Source of the DNA: Terrabacter terrigena
GTDB lineage: Bacteria > Actinomycetota > Actinomycetes > Actinomycetales > Dermatophilaceae
DNA length: 64,000 nucleotides
Reading direction: 5' to 3'
Assembly: GCF_042676085.1 (NCBI RefSeq)
Contig: NZ_JBHTKH010000013.1
Span: 30,632-94,631, forward strand
Positions 8,831 to 16,933 of the stretch are shown here, piece by piece (positions within the stretch are counted from its first letter, which is position 1; each line of letters begins with the position of its first letter). Under the pieces are notes generated by a model. The model was not told the origin of the DNA. It searched no databases and was given only the letters and a program-made list of their open reading frames with translations. The translations under genes and the position numbers were made by a program.

Positions 8831-10347
8831 CCCAGACCCCGCGCACGCCCACCGTCGACGACCCCTTCGCGGCGGCGCGCTTCGACTTCCGGGCCCCCGT
8901 CCCGAACGCCGCCGAGCTCGGCCACGTGCACTTCCTCGCCATCGGTGGCGCCGGCATGTCGGGCGTCGCGCGGATCATGCTCGCGCGCGGCATCCGCGTC
9001 ACCGGCAGCGACGCCAAGGACGTGCCTGTGCTCAAGGCTCTCGAGAGCGAGGGGGCCGGCGTGTGGGTCGGTTTCCACGAGGGCCACCAGGAGCGCGCCG
9101 ACGCCATCGTGATGAGCAGCTCGATCCGCGACGACAACGTCGAGCTCGTGGCGGCGCGCGAGCGTGGTGCGCGGGTGCTGCACAGGGCGCAGGGCCTCGC
9201 GGCGCTGATGCACGACCGCCGGCCGGTCGCGGTTGCCGGTGCCAATGGCAAGACGACGACGACCTCGATGCTGACGGTCGCCCTGCAGGGGTGTGGGCTC
9301 GACCCGTCGTTCGCCGTCGGCGGCGAGCTCGCCAAGCACGGCACGAACGCCCACGACGGGTCCGACGACATCTTCGTCGTGGAGGCCGACGAGAGCGACG
9401 GGTCGTTCGTCGTCTACGGTCCCGAGGTCGCGATCGTCACGAACGTGCAGCCGGACCACCTCGACTTCTACTCGAACTTCAAGGTTGTGCAGGCCGCCTA
9501 CGACGCCTTCGTGGCCACGATCCGACCGGGCGGCCTGCTGGTCACGTGCGCCGACGACCCAGGGGCGGTCGCCCTGGCCCAGCGGGCCCGAGAAGCCGGT
9601 ACGCACGTGCTGACCTACGGCTTCGACCCGGAGGCCGACGTCGTGCTGGCCGATCACCAGCAGGACGGCGTGACGTCGTCGGTGACGCTGTCCGACCGGG
9701 TCGACGACGCCGTCTTCGCTGGTTCCACCGGGCGAGCAGCTGGGGGAGCGGGCCGGCGGATGACGCTCGGCGTCCCCGGTCGCCACAACGCCCTCAACGC
9801 CGCTGCCGCCTATGTCGCCGCGGTCCACGGCCTCGGCCAGGAGCCCGACCGGGTGCTCGCAGGGCTCGCCTCCTTCACCGGCACCCGGCGGCGGTTCGAG
9901 CCCAAGGGCGAGGCCGGCGGGGTGGTCGTGGTCGACGACTACGCCCACAACGCGGGCAAGGTCGCAGCCGTGGTCGAGACCGCCAAGGCCCTCGTGGGCG
10001 AGTCGGGTCGGCTCGTCGTCGTCTTCCAGCCGCACCTCTACAGCCGCACCCGTGACTTCGCGACGGAGCTCGGGGCGGGTCTCTCGCCGGCCGACGTCGT
10101 CGTCGTCATGGACGTCTACGCCGCCCGTGAGGACCCCGTGCCGGGGGTCTCGGGGCGGCTCGTGGCCGACGCCGTCAGCGCCGCGCGGGCCGAGGCGCAG
10201 GTCCACTACGTGCCCTCGTGGTCCGAGGTCGCCGGCCGTGTCGCGTCCCTCGTGCGGCCTGGAGACCTCGTGCTCACCGCCGGTGCCGGCGACGTGACGA
10301 TGGTCGGCCCGGAGGTGCTGCGCATCCTCGGGGGCGAGGCGACGTGA
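8827..10347 (+). CDS. murC: UDP-N-acetylmuramate--L-alanine ligase MurC
   Basis: MurC adds L-Ala to UDP-MurNAc. It has 506 residues. The N-terminal nucleotide loop is FLAIGGAGMSG (about residues 38-48) and the ATP loop reads GANGKTTTT starting at residue 138. Many MurC proteins have His where this one has Asn in that loop, a minor variation. The EADESDGSF segment and the C-terminal AGAGDVTMVGPEVL are typical. GTG start with a four-base overlap to murG; the stop overlaps the ftsQ GTG. Confidence 0.96.
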   Translation: MTQTPRTPTVDDPFAAARFDFRAPVPNAAELGHVHFLAIGGAGMSGVARIMLARGIRVTGSDAKDVPVLKALESEGAGVWVGFHEGHQERADAIVMSSSIRDDNVELVAARERGARVLHRAQGLAALMHDRRPVAVAGANGKTTTTSMLTVALQGCGLDPSFAVGGELAKHGTNAHDGSDDIFVVEADESDGSFVVYGPEVAIVTNVQPDHLDFYSNFKVVQAAYDAFVATIRPGGLLVTCADDPGAVALAQRAREAGTHVLTYGFDPEADVVLADHQQDGVTSSVTLSDRVDDAVFAGSTGRAAGGAGRRMTLGVPGRHNALNAAAAYVAAVHGLGQEPDRVLAGLASFTGTRRRFEPKGEAGGVVVVDDYAHNAGKVAAVVETAKALVGESGRLVVVFQPHLYSRTRDFATELGAGLSPADVVVVMDVYAAREDPVPGVSGRLVADAVSAARAEAQVHYVPSWSEVAGRVASLVRPGDLVLTAGAGDVTMVGPEVLRILGGEAT

Positions 10348-11114
10348 AGCTCGATCGGAGGGTGCCCGGGCGCGTCGCGGGCACCGGGCTGGCCTCGTCG
10401 CGCACCCGCTTCGAGAGGCGGGCCGCAGCCGCGCGTCGTCGGCCTCGGCTGGTCGCGGGGCTCCTCGTCGGGGTCGTGCTCGTGGCTGGTCTCGTCGCCT
10501 GGCTCGGCTGGTTCAGCAGCGCGCTCACCGCCTCGAAGGTCGAGGTGACGGGTGTCGGCGCAGGCGCTGCGGCGCAGGTGCGCAGCGTGGCCGGCGTGCC
10601 GCTGGGGGGCCCTCTCATGAGGGTCGACACCGACGCGGTGGCGCGGCGTCTCGTGGCGGGCAAGGCGTGGAGCGGCGTCTCGGTGAGCCGGAGCCTGCCG
10701 GACACCATCCTCATCGACGTCACGCCCAGGGTCGCCGTCCTTGCCGTGCGCAACCCTCGAGGTCAGGTGGACGTCGTGGACCGTGACGGCTTCGCGTTCC
10801 GCACCGTGGCCGCGGCCCCGGCCGGTGTGCCGCTCGTCAGCTCCGGCTCCGCCCAGGTGACGAAGGCCGGAGTCACGGCAGCCCTGCAGGCCCTGGGCTC
10901 GCTGGAGGCGGCCCTGCGTGCCGACGTCTCCGGCGTGTCGGTGTCGTCCGCCGACCAGGTGTCCTTCACCGTCCAGTCGGGCGATCGGCGCAAGACCGTC
11001 GTGTGGGGCGGGGCCGGCGACGGGCAGCGCAAGGCGAAGCTCGTGAAGATCCTTATGGGACAGCCGGGTTCGACCATCGATGTGAGTGTGCCGTCCTCTC
11101 CCGTGACGCGCTGA
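10344..11114 (+). CDS. ftsQ: Cell-division protein FtsQ (POTRA/FtsQ-type)
   Basis: FtsQ is a bitopic divisome protein of 256 residues. It starts with a basic cytoplasmic segment of about 33 residues rich in Arg, then has one membrane span (about residues 36-56, VAGLLVGVVLVAGLVAWLGW), an extracytoplasmic POTRA region beginning SKVEVTGVG, and a beta domain. The GTG at 10344 overlaps the murC stop and keeps the basic N-terminus; the frame extends upstream only inside murC. It is the last gene of the ftsI-ftsQ unit. A 378-base gap separates it from ftsZ. Confidence 0.93.
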   Translation: MKLDRRVPGRVAGTGLASSRTRFERRAAAARRRPRLVAGLLVGVVLVAGLVAWLGWFSSALTASKVEVTGVGAGAAAQVRSVAGVPLGGPLMRVDTDAVARRLVAGKAWSGVSVSRSLPDTILIDVTPRVAVLAVRNPRGQVDVVDRDGFAFRTVAAAPAGVPLVSSGSAQVTKAGVTAALQALGSLEAALRADVSGVSVSSADQVSFTVQSGDRRKTVVWGGAGDGQRKAKLVKILMGQPGSTIDVSVPSSPVTR

Positions 11115-11349
11115 CGTCTCGACGCAGCGGCGAGGTGTGCCTGTCGACCGTGGGGCGGTGGGCGCCGGACGGGAGTCACGGAGGGCATGGCACCCTGGTC
11201 CGGAGACGTCGACGACGAGCGGGTCGCCATGTGTCCGGTGGTGCTGTTGTGACCACTGGGACGCGGTAGCGGTAAATGCGGCAATCACCCTCACGACACG
11301 CCGCGACGTGGGTTGATCGGCCCTGCGCCTCGTCATACCGTCGGGGCAC

Positions 11350-11393
11350 TGGTTCGTGACCCAACTGTAACCTTTATCTCGACGTTTAAGGTT
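11350..11393 (+). promoter_or_regulatory. Candidate ftsZ promoter region
   Basis: The gap 11115-11492 has no gene. Its most A+T-rich part (11364-11394) holds TAACCT (11368-11373), which fits a TAnnnT -10 element, and an inverted repeat AACCTT/AAGGTT (11369-11374 and 11388-11393). Upstream lies TGGTTCGTGACC (11350-11361), a 12-mer that also occurs before divIVA. No good -35 hexamer is seen. An mRNA from here would have an untranslated leader of about 110 bases. Confidence 0.4.
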
Positions 11394-11492
11394 TGAGGGC
11401 TTACAGGCTCGGAACGAGCCCCGACACCGACAGTTCACGCACACCCCAGCCCATCGCAGCACCGGCACCACCAGTCAGGAAGGCCCACTCTC

Positions 11493-12833
11493 GTGGCAGC
11501 AGCACCGCAGAACTACTTGGCCGTCATCAAGGTCGTCGGCATCGGCGGCGGCGGCGTCAATGCCATCAATCGCATGATCGAGGTCGGCCTCAAGGGCGTC
11601 GAGTTCATCGCCATCAACACCGACGCGCAGGCTCTGCTGATGAGCGACGCCGACGTCAAGCTCGACGTGGGCCGCGAGCTGACCCGCGGTCTCGGCGCCG
11701 GCGCCGACCCCGAGGTGGGCAAGAAGGCGGCCGAAGACCACGCCGAGGAGATCGAGGAGGTCCTCAAGGGGGCCGACATGGTCTTCGTGACGGCGGGCGA
11801 GGGTGGCGGCACGGGCACCGGCGGCGCGCCGGTCGTCGCCCGCATCGCGCGCGGCCTCGGCGCCCTGACCATCGGTGTCGTCACGCGCCCGTTCACCTTC
11901 GAGGGTCGTCGCCGGGCGAACCAGGCCGAGTCCGGCATCGGCAGCCTCCGCGAGGAGGTCGACACGCTGATCGTCATCCCCAACGACCGTCTGCTGTCGA
12001 TCAGCGACCGCAACGTCTCGATGATGGACGCCTTCCGCTCGGCCGACCAGGTGCTCCTGTCCGGTGTCCAGGGCATCACCGACCTCATCACGACGCCGGG
12101 CCTCATCAACCTCGACTTCGCCGACGTCAAGTCGGTCATGCAGGGTGCCGGCTCGGCCCTCATGGGCATCGGGTCGGCTCGCGGCGAGGACCGCGCCGTC
12201 CAGGCCGCCGAGCTGGCCATCAGCAGCCCGCTGCTCGAGGCGTCCATCGACGGAGCCCACGGCGTCCTGCTCTCGATCCAGGGTGGTTCGGACCTCGGTC
12301 TCTTCGAGATCAACGAGGCCGCGCGTCTCGTCCAGGAGGCCGCGCACCCCGAGGCCAACATCATCTTCGGTGCCGTCATCGACGACGCGCTCGGCGACGA
12401 GGTCCGGGTGACCGTCATCGCGGCCGGCTTCGACGGCGGGGGCCCGAGCCAGCGACACGACGACCGCGCTCTCGGCCAGGTCGTGGGTCGGTCCGCGCAG
12501 CCCCAGCAGCAGCAGCGCTCGGCGGCGCCCGCCCCGCAGCAGGGTGGCCAGCACGCGCCGCAGCACTCCAACGGTGTGGCGCAGCAGGGTGCCCCGCAGC
12601 AGGCGCCGCAGCACGCTGCGCCGGCTCAGCCGCAGTCCCAGCCCGCCCAGCAGCTGCCCACGCAGCAGCCCGTCGCGGCCCCGGTGCAGCACCACCAGCA
12701 GCACCAGCAGGCCCAGCCGCAGCAGCACCAGCAGGCCCAGCGCCACGCTCCGGCACAGCCGGTGCAGCAGCCGCCGCGTCAGGTCACCTTCGACGAGGGC
12801 GACGACCTCGACGTGCCCGACTTCCTGAAGTAG
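11493..12833 (+). CDS. ftsZ: Cell-division GTPase FtsZ
   Basis: FtsZ is the tubulin-like GTPase that forms the Z-ring. It has 446 residues: GTPase domain with GIGGGGVNA (residues 16-24) and the tubulin signature GGGTGTG (104-110), then the C-terminal domain to about residue 318. After that comes a linker of roughly 110 residues very rich in Gln, Ala and Pro, and the conserved C-terminal tail DDLDVPDFLK, which in other actinobacteria binds SepF and similar partners. The start is GTG at 11493, supported by AGGAAG about ten bases upstream. Confidence 0.98.
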   Translation: MAAAPQNYLAVIKVVGIGGGGVNAINRMIEVGLKGVEFIAINTDAQALLMSDADVKLDVGRELTRGLGAGADPEVGKKAAEDHAEEIEEVLKGADMVFVTAGEGGGTGTGGAPVVARIARGLGALTIGVVTRPFTFEGRRRANQAESGIGSLREEVDTLIVIPNDRLLSISDRNVSMMDAFRSADQVLLSGVQGITDLITTPGLINLDFADVKSVMQGAGSALMGIGSARGEDRAVQAAELAISSPLLEASIDGAHGVLLSIQGGSDLGLFEINEAARLVQEAAHPEANIIFGAVIDDALGDEVRVTVIAAGFDGGGPSQRHDDRALGQVVGRSAQPQQQQRSAAPAPQQGGQHAPQHSNGVAQQGAPQQAPQHAAPAQPQSQPAQQLPTQQPVAAPVQHHQQHQQAQPQQHQQAQRHAPAQPVQQPPRQVTFDEGDDLDVPDFLK

Positions 12834-12853
12834 TCGACCCGTACCCATCACCG

Positions 12854-12890
12854 CGACGGGCGGGAGGCGACCACCGCCTCCCGCCCGTCG
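12854..12890 (+). terminator. Perfect 16-bp hairpin after ftsZ
   Basis: Arms at 12854-12869 and 12875-12890 are exact reverse complements (CGACGGGCGGGAGGCG) around the five-base loop ACCAC. No T-tract follows, common for actinobacterial terminators. It closes the ftsZ transcript just before the pgeF promoter. Confidence 0.8.
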
Positions 12891-12903
12891 TGCGTGCCGG
12901 AGA

Positions 12904-12909
12904 TAGGTT
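12904..12909 (+). promoter_or_regulatory. -10 element of a probably leaderless promoter (pgeF)
   Basis: TAGGTT ends six bases before the GTG start of the next gene at 12916 and directly follows the ftsZ terminator. The mRNA would begin at or next to the start codon. Confidence 0.5.
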
Positions 12910-12915
12910 GTCCTC

Positions 12916-13662
12916 GTGTTCTACTGGCGCTCCTCGATCGACACCGATGCCGCCGGCGGCACCGTCGAGCTCGGCTTCACCGGCCGGTCCGCCGGTCGGG
13001 GGAGCGGTCCGTATGCCGGTCTGAACCTCGGCGGACACGTCGGTGACGATGCCGACGACGTCGAGGACAACCGCAGGGCGCTTGCCGCCGAGCTCGACCT
13101 GTCCCGTGAGCGGGTCGTCTTCATGAACCAGGTGCACGGCACCGACGTCGTCGAGGTCGCCGGCCCGTGGGCGGGCGACCCCCCGCCCGTCGATGCGATC
13201 GTCACGCGCGCGGCCGACCTCGCCGTCGCGGTGCTCGTGGCCGACTGCGTCCCCGTGCTGCTGCACGACGACACCGCCGGGGTGCTCGGTGCGGTGCACT
13301 CGGGGCGGCCCGGAATGCTTTCGGGCATCATCGGCCGTGCCGTCGACGCCATGCGTGACCTGGGTGCGCGGTCGGTCTCGGCGACGGTCGGTCCCTCCGT
13401 CTGCGGCCGGTGCTACGAGGTGCCGGAGGACATGGCGCGGGCGGCGGCAGCGGCCACGCCTGCTTCCGCGGCCCGGTCGTGGACCGGCACCCCGGCCATC
13501 GACGTCGCGGCAGGAGTCGTCGAACAGCTCGCGTCGGCGGGGGTCGGCATCCAGTGGGTGCCGGGCTGCACCCGTGAGAGCGACGACCTCTACTCCTACC
13601 GCCGCGACGGCCGCACCGGCCGTTTCGCCGGTGTCGCGCTGCGCCGGACGGTGCAGGCATGA
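12916..13662 (+). CDS. pgeF: Laccase-domain (YfiH/PgeF) family protein, probable purine nucleoside-acting enzyme
   Basis: The protein has 248 residues of the DUF152/Cu-oxidase_4 fold. Members were long called polyphenol oxidases; characterised ones act on purine nucleosides or edit peptidoglycan precursors, so the substrate here is unassigned. The three zinc-ligand motifs are visible: His in NQVHGTD, Cys in VADCVPV and His in GAVHSG. The usual HAGWRG segment is replaced by HSGRPGML. It begins GTG at 12916 with a likely leaderless promoter and its stop overlaps the ATG of the next gene, so it heads a small unit between ftsZ and sepF, the usual position. Confidence 0.88.
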   Translation: MFYWRSSIDTDAAGGTVELGFTGRSAGRGSGPYAGLNLGGHVGDDADDVEDNRRALAAELDLSRERVVFMNQVHGTDVVEVAGPWAGDPPPVDAIVTRAADLAVAVLVADCVPVLLHDDTAGVLGAVHSGRPGMLSGIIGRAVDAMRDLGARSVSATVGPSVCGRCYEVPEDMARAAAAATPASAARSWTGTPAIDVAAGVVEQLASAGVGIQWVPGCTRESDDLYSYRRDGRTGRFAGVALRRTVQA

Positions 13663-14435
13663 CGGCTCACGACGGGTCGCCGGACGCGCCGCGGCTCGGC
13701 ACGCAGCTCGAGACGCCCGACGAGCAGCGCCTCGAGGAGCTGCGCACCAACCTCGCCGCCGTGAACGCGCGCATCGAGCGGGGGTGCGCCGACGCCGGTC
13801 GCGACCCGGACGAGGTCACGCTCGTCGTCGTCACCAAGTACTTCCCGGCGTCCGACGTCCTGCTCCTCCACCGGCTCGGCGTGCGCCACTTCGGCGAGAA
13901 CCGCGACCAGGAGGCGGGGGAGAAGTTCCGCGCCGCTCGACACGCCCTCGCCGAGGCCGGTGAGAGCGAGCTGACCCTGCACTTCATCGGCCAACTCCAG
14001 AGCAACAAGGCCGGGCACGTCGCCGGATACTCCGACGTCGTGCAGTCCGTCGACCGCTCGAAGCTCGTGTCGGCCCTCGACCGCGGGGCGCACGCGGTGG
14101 ACAGGAGGCTCCGCCTGCTGCTCCAGGTGAGCCTCGACGGCGACACGGCGCGGAGCGGGGTGCTGCCGGAGGCGGCTGCCGACCTCGCCGACGAGGTCGC
14201 CGGCCGCGAGCTGCTCTCCCTCAAGGGCGTGATGGCCGTCGCGCCTCTTGGAGCTGACCCCGACGAGGCCTTCGCCCGGCTGCGTGCGGTGGCCGACGGC
14301 ATACGGGCCCGACACCCCGACGCCGACTGGCTGTCGGCGGGGATGAGTGCCGACCTCGAGGCGGGTCTCAGACATGGGGCGACACACCTGCGTGTCGGCA
14401 CCGCAATCCTCGGTTCACGCCCGTCACTTCTGTAA
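13659..14435 (+). CDS. YggS/PLPBP-family pyridoxal phosphate homeostasis protein
   Basis: This protein of 258 residues has a single PLP-binding barrel and binds pyridoxal phosphate without a known catalytic role; relatives act in vitamin B6 and amino-acid homeostasis. The PLP lysine is K60 in VVVTKYFP. Other marks are FGENRDQE, HFIGQLQSNKA and the C-terminal SAGMSADLEAGLRHGATHLRVGTAILG. Its ATG overlaps the pgeF stop by four bases. The position before sepF is conserved in actinobacteria. The N-terminus has about 20 extra residues before the core begins. Confidence 0.93.
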   Translation: MTAHDGSPDAPRLGTQLETPDEQRLEELRTNLAAVNARIERGCADAGRDPDEVTLVVVTKYFPASDVLLLHRLGVRHFGENRDQEAGEKFRAARHALAEAGESELTLHFIGQLQSNKAGHVAGYSDVVQSVDRSKLVSALDRGAHAVDRRLRLLLQVSLDGDTARSGVLPEAAADLADEVAGRELLSLKGVMAVAPLGADPDEAFARLRAVADGIRARHPDADWLSAGMSADLEAGLRHGATHLRVGTAILGSRPSLL

Positions 14436-14475
14436 CGTCGTCAACGATCACAATCCGACGTTTTGGGAGTTGGCC

Positions 14476-14958
14476 ATGGCAGGGGCACTGCGCAAGACGA
14501 TGGTGTACCTCGGACTGAGCGAGGAGGACCAGCGTCACGACCGTTACGACGACTACGACGCCTACGACGAGTCCGACCGCTACGACGACGAGCCCGAGCA
14601 CACCGCTGCCGTGACGCAGCTGCCGACGAAGCGTCCCGTGGCCGCCGTCGTGCGCGACGTCGAGGTCGGCTCGCTCAACCGCATCACGACCATCCACCCG
14701 CGCACCTACAACGAGGCCAAGAACATCGGCGAGTGGTTCCGCGACCAGGTGCCGGTCATCATGAACCTCAGCGACATGGACGACGCCGACGCCAAGCGGC
14801 TCGTCGACTTCGCTGCGGGCCTCGTGTTCGGCCTGCACGGCACCATCGAGCGGGTCACCTCCAAGGTCTTCCTGCTGTCGCCGGCGCACGTCGAGATCTC
14901 GGCCGACGAGCCCGAGGCCCCGGCCGCATCCACCCGCGGCTTCTTCAACCAGAGCTGA
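14476..14958 (+). CDS. sepF: Cell-division protein SepF
   Basis: SepF anchors FtsZ to the membrane in actinobacteria, which lack FtsA. It has 160 residues: an N-terminal amphipathic membrane-targeting segment (MAGALRKTMVYLGL), a flexible acidic Asp/Tyr-rich stretch (about residues 15-40), and the SepF dimer domain from about residue 60 (ITTIHPRTYNEAKNIGEWFRD). The ATG at 14476 has a GGGAG site nine bases upstream. TAACGT at 14433-14438 could be its own -10. The longer upstream frame overlaps yggS and is not needed. Confidence 0.95.
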   Translation: MAGALRKTMVYLGLSEEDQRHDRYDDYDAYDESDRYDDEPEHTAAVTQLPTKRPVAAVVRDVEVGSLNRITTIHPRTYNEAKNIGEWFRDQVPVIMNLSDMDDADAKRLVDFAAGLVFGLHGTIERVTSKVFLLSPAHVEISADEPEAPAASTRGFFNQS

Positions 14959-15057
14959 GTCCGCTGGTCCGTCAGGAGTCCAGTCCAGGGTCACGGTCGC
15001 GTATTGATCGGGACCCCGGTTCACACTCTTGCCCGGGCATCAGGGACACTGACCGAC

Positions 15058-15342
15058 ATGGACGCGTTCTGGACCATCTACGGGGTGGTGGTCTTCACCT
15101 TCTTCATCGCCCTCATCGGTCGCTTCGTCATCGACTGGGTGCAGGTGCTCGCCCGCTCGTGGCGGCCGTCCGGCGTGGTTCTCGTCCTGGCCGAGGCGGT
15201 CTACACCGTCACCGACCCACCCCTGCGTGCCCTGCGCAAGGTGATCCCGTCGCCGAGCCTCGGTGGCGTCCGACTCGACCTCAGCTTCCTCGTCCTGATG
15301 TTGCTGACCTCTCTCGCTCTGAACGTGCCGAGCTTCTTCTGA
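15058..15342 (+). CDS. YggT-family membrane protein
   Basis: This 94-residue protein has two hydrophobic segments (about residues 5-25 and 68-88) joined by a conserved basic loop with RSWRPSGVVLVLAEAVYTVTDPPL and RKVIPSPSLGGVRLDLSF. YggT proteins lie next to sepF in many bacteria and are linked to division or membrane functions, but no activity is established. ATG 15058 is preferred over an upstream ATA-rich extension because it places the first membrane span at the N-terminus. Confidence 0.88.
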   Translation: MDAFWTIYGVVVFTFFIALIGRFVIDWVQVLARSWRPSGVVLVLAEAVYTVTDPPLRALRKVIPSPSLGGVRLDLSFLVLMLLTSLALNVPSFF

Positions 15343-15409
15343 TCCTTCGGCGCGCAGCTGATCCCGCACTGCTGGGAACGACGCGCGCGTCGATCGGTGA
15401 CGATGGCTT

Positions 15410-15434
15410 TGGTTCGTGACCGGAACGTTAGATA
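15410..15434 (+). promoter_or_regulatory. Candidate divIVA promoter
   Basis: TGGTTCGTGACC (15410-15421), identical to a word before ftsZ, is followed by TAGATA (15429-15434), a plausible -10. A transcript would have about 33 bases before the ATG at 15474. A second TTGACC at 15438 has no well-spaced -10. Confidence 0.4.
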
Positions 15435-15473
15435 CCGTTGACCCGAACCATTACGTCTGTATCGAGGTGACAC

Positions 15474-16757
15474 ATGGCGCTTACGCCGGAACAGGTGCTC
15501 AACAAGCACTTCCAGACCACGCAGTTTCGCCGTGGCTACGAGGAGCGGGACGTTGACGACTTCCTGGACGAGATCGTGGCGGAGATGCGCTCGCTCATCG
15601 AGCAGCGTGACGACTACCTGAAGCAGCTCAACGACTGCCGCGCGAGCAAGAACCAGTCGGCCGTCCGTGCCGACGCCGCCACGGCCGCCATGCCGGCCGT
15701 CGGGCGCCCCGGCGACGACGCCAAGCTCGGCGGACTCACCGCCAAGATCCAGGACGCCGAGCGCGCCTTCAAGGCGGCCACCGACCGTGCGGCCAAGGCC
15801 AAGGCCGAGGCCGAGAACGCCGAGCGCGCCGCCAAGGAGCGGGTCGACCGGGCGAAGGCCGAGGCCGAGCGCGCCGAGGCCGCTGCGAAGTCCGCCGTCG
15901 ACTCGCAGGCGCTCAACGATGCCCAGGCCAAGCTCAACGGCCTCAACACCCAGGTCGCCGAGGCCGAGGCCAAGCTCGCCAAGGCGCAGGAGAACGCCCG
16001 GGCTGCCGACGAGCGCGCCGCCAAGGCACAGGCCGACGCCGAGGCTGCGGCCGCCGACGCGAAGCGACTCCGAGACGAGGCTGCCGCGGACGCCCAGCGT
16101 CAGCGCAACGAGGCCGCCAAGGCTCCGGCTGCGGCAGCGGCCGCGGCTGCCCCCGACGCCAAGGCCGTCTCCGGCAACCTCGACGCAGCGGGCGTGATCG
16201 CCCTGGCCCAGCGCCTGCACGACGAGCACGTCGCCGCCGGTGAGTCGCGACGCAACGAGCTGATCTCCGAGGCCGAGAACCGCCACCGCGACATGCTCGC
16301 CGCTGCTCAGGCCCGACACGACGAGCTCATCAACACCGGTCAGGCCCGGCACGACGAGGCCACCCAGCAGGCCGAGCAGCTGGCTGCCGCCGCGGCGGCC
16401 CAGCGTGACCAGATGATCGCCGAGGCCACGTCGCAGCGCGACCAGATGATCGCCGAGGCCACCTCGCAGCGCGACCAGATGCTCAGCGAGGCGGGCTCCC
16501 AGCGCGACCAGATGCTCACCGAGGCGCGCGAGCGGGCCACGGGCATGGTCGCCGAGGCGCAGCAGAAGAAGGCAGCCCTCCTCGAGGAGCTCGACAAGCA
16601 GAAGGGTCTGCTCGATCGCAAGATCTCCGAGCTGCGGGGCTTCGAGAAGAACTACCGCACCAACCTCAAGTCCTACATCGAGGGCCAGCTCCACGACCTC
16701 GACTCGAGCGTCCAGGAGCCGGCGCACGCCGGTGCCGGTGACGGCAACCAGGGCTGA
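15474..16757 (+). CDS. divIVA: Polar growth / septum-site protein DivIVA (Wag31)
   Basis: DivIVA is a membrane-curvature-sensing coiled-coil protein that recruits wall synthesis to poles and septa in actinobacteria. The 427 residues are on the long side for the family. The N-terminal lipid-binding domain is clear (LTPEQVLNKHFQTTQFRRGYEERDVDDFLDEI). It is followed by a long Ala/Glu/Lys coiled coil broken by a short Pro/Gly region near residue 85, and by four tandem 11-residue units (QRDQMIAEATS type, residues 310-353) before the C-terminus. ATG at 15474; a GAGGTGA sequence lies just upstream. Confidence 0.95.
   Translation: MALTPEQVLNKHFQTTQFRRGYEERDVDDFLDEIVAEMRSLIEQRDDYLKQLNDCRASKNQSAVRADAATAAMPAVGRPGDDAKLGGLTAKIQDAERAFKAATDRAAKAKAEAENAERAAKERVDRAKAEAERAEAAAKSAVDSQALNDAQAKLNGLNTQVAEAEAKLAKAQENARAADERAAKAQADAEAAAADAKRLRDEAAADAQRQRNEAAKAPAAAAAAAAPDAKAVSGNLDAAGVIALAQRLHDEHVAAGESRRNELISEAENRHRDMLAAAQARHDELINTGQARHDEATQQAEQLAAAAAAQRDQMIAEATSQRDQMIAEATSQRDQMLSEAGSQRDQMLTEARERATGMVAEAQQKKAALLEELDKQKGLLDRKISELRGFEKNYRTNLKSYIEGQLHDLDSSVQEPAHAGAGDGNQG
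16401..16532 (+). repeat. Four tandem 33-bp units inside divIVA
   Basis: Units at 16401, 16434, 16467 and 16500 encode 11-residue blocks starting QRDQM. The 11-residue period is a hendecad and fits continued coiled coil. The second and third blocks are nearly identical, so unit number could vary between strains. Confidence 0.8.
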
Positions 16758-16779
16758 GCCCGACCTCGATCAGACGCAC

Positions 16780-16813
16780 GCAGGCCGTCCGGGAACCCTC
16801 CCGGGCGGCCTGC
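16780..16813 (+). terminator. Hairpin terminator after divIVA
   Basis: A 14-bp stem (16780-16793 with 16800-16813, one G-T pair) encloses the six-base loop AACCCT and is followed by GTTGTATT. It ends the division cluster transcript. Confidence 0.8.
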
Positions 16814-16859
16814 GTTGTATTCGAGGGGCGGACACTTCGCCCGCTTCTGCGTTTCGCGT

Positions 16860-16888
16860 TTGTGCGGGGTCCCTGCGGGGCTTATTGT
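16860..16888 (+). promoter_or_regulatory. Sigma-70-type promoter of the DksA-like gene
   Basis: TTGTGC (16860-16865), a 17-bp spacer and TATTGT (16883-16888) form one of the best-matched promoters in the window. The transcript would carry about 40 bases before the ATG at 16934, including a GGAGG site at 16924. A six-bp inverted repeat (16877-16882 with 16890-16895) brackets the -10. Confidence 0.6.
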
Positions 16889-16933
16889 CAGCCCCACTTG
16901 TCAGCGTCGACGGCTCGAGCGACGGAGGATCTG

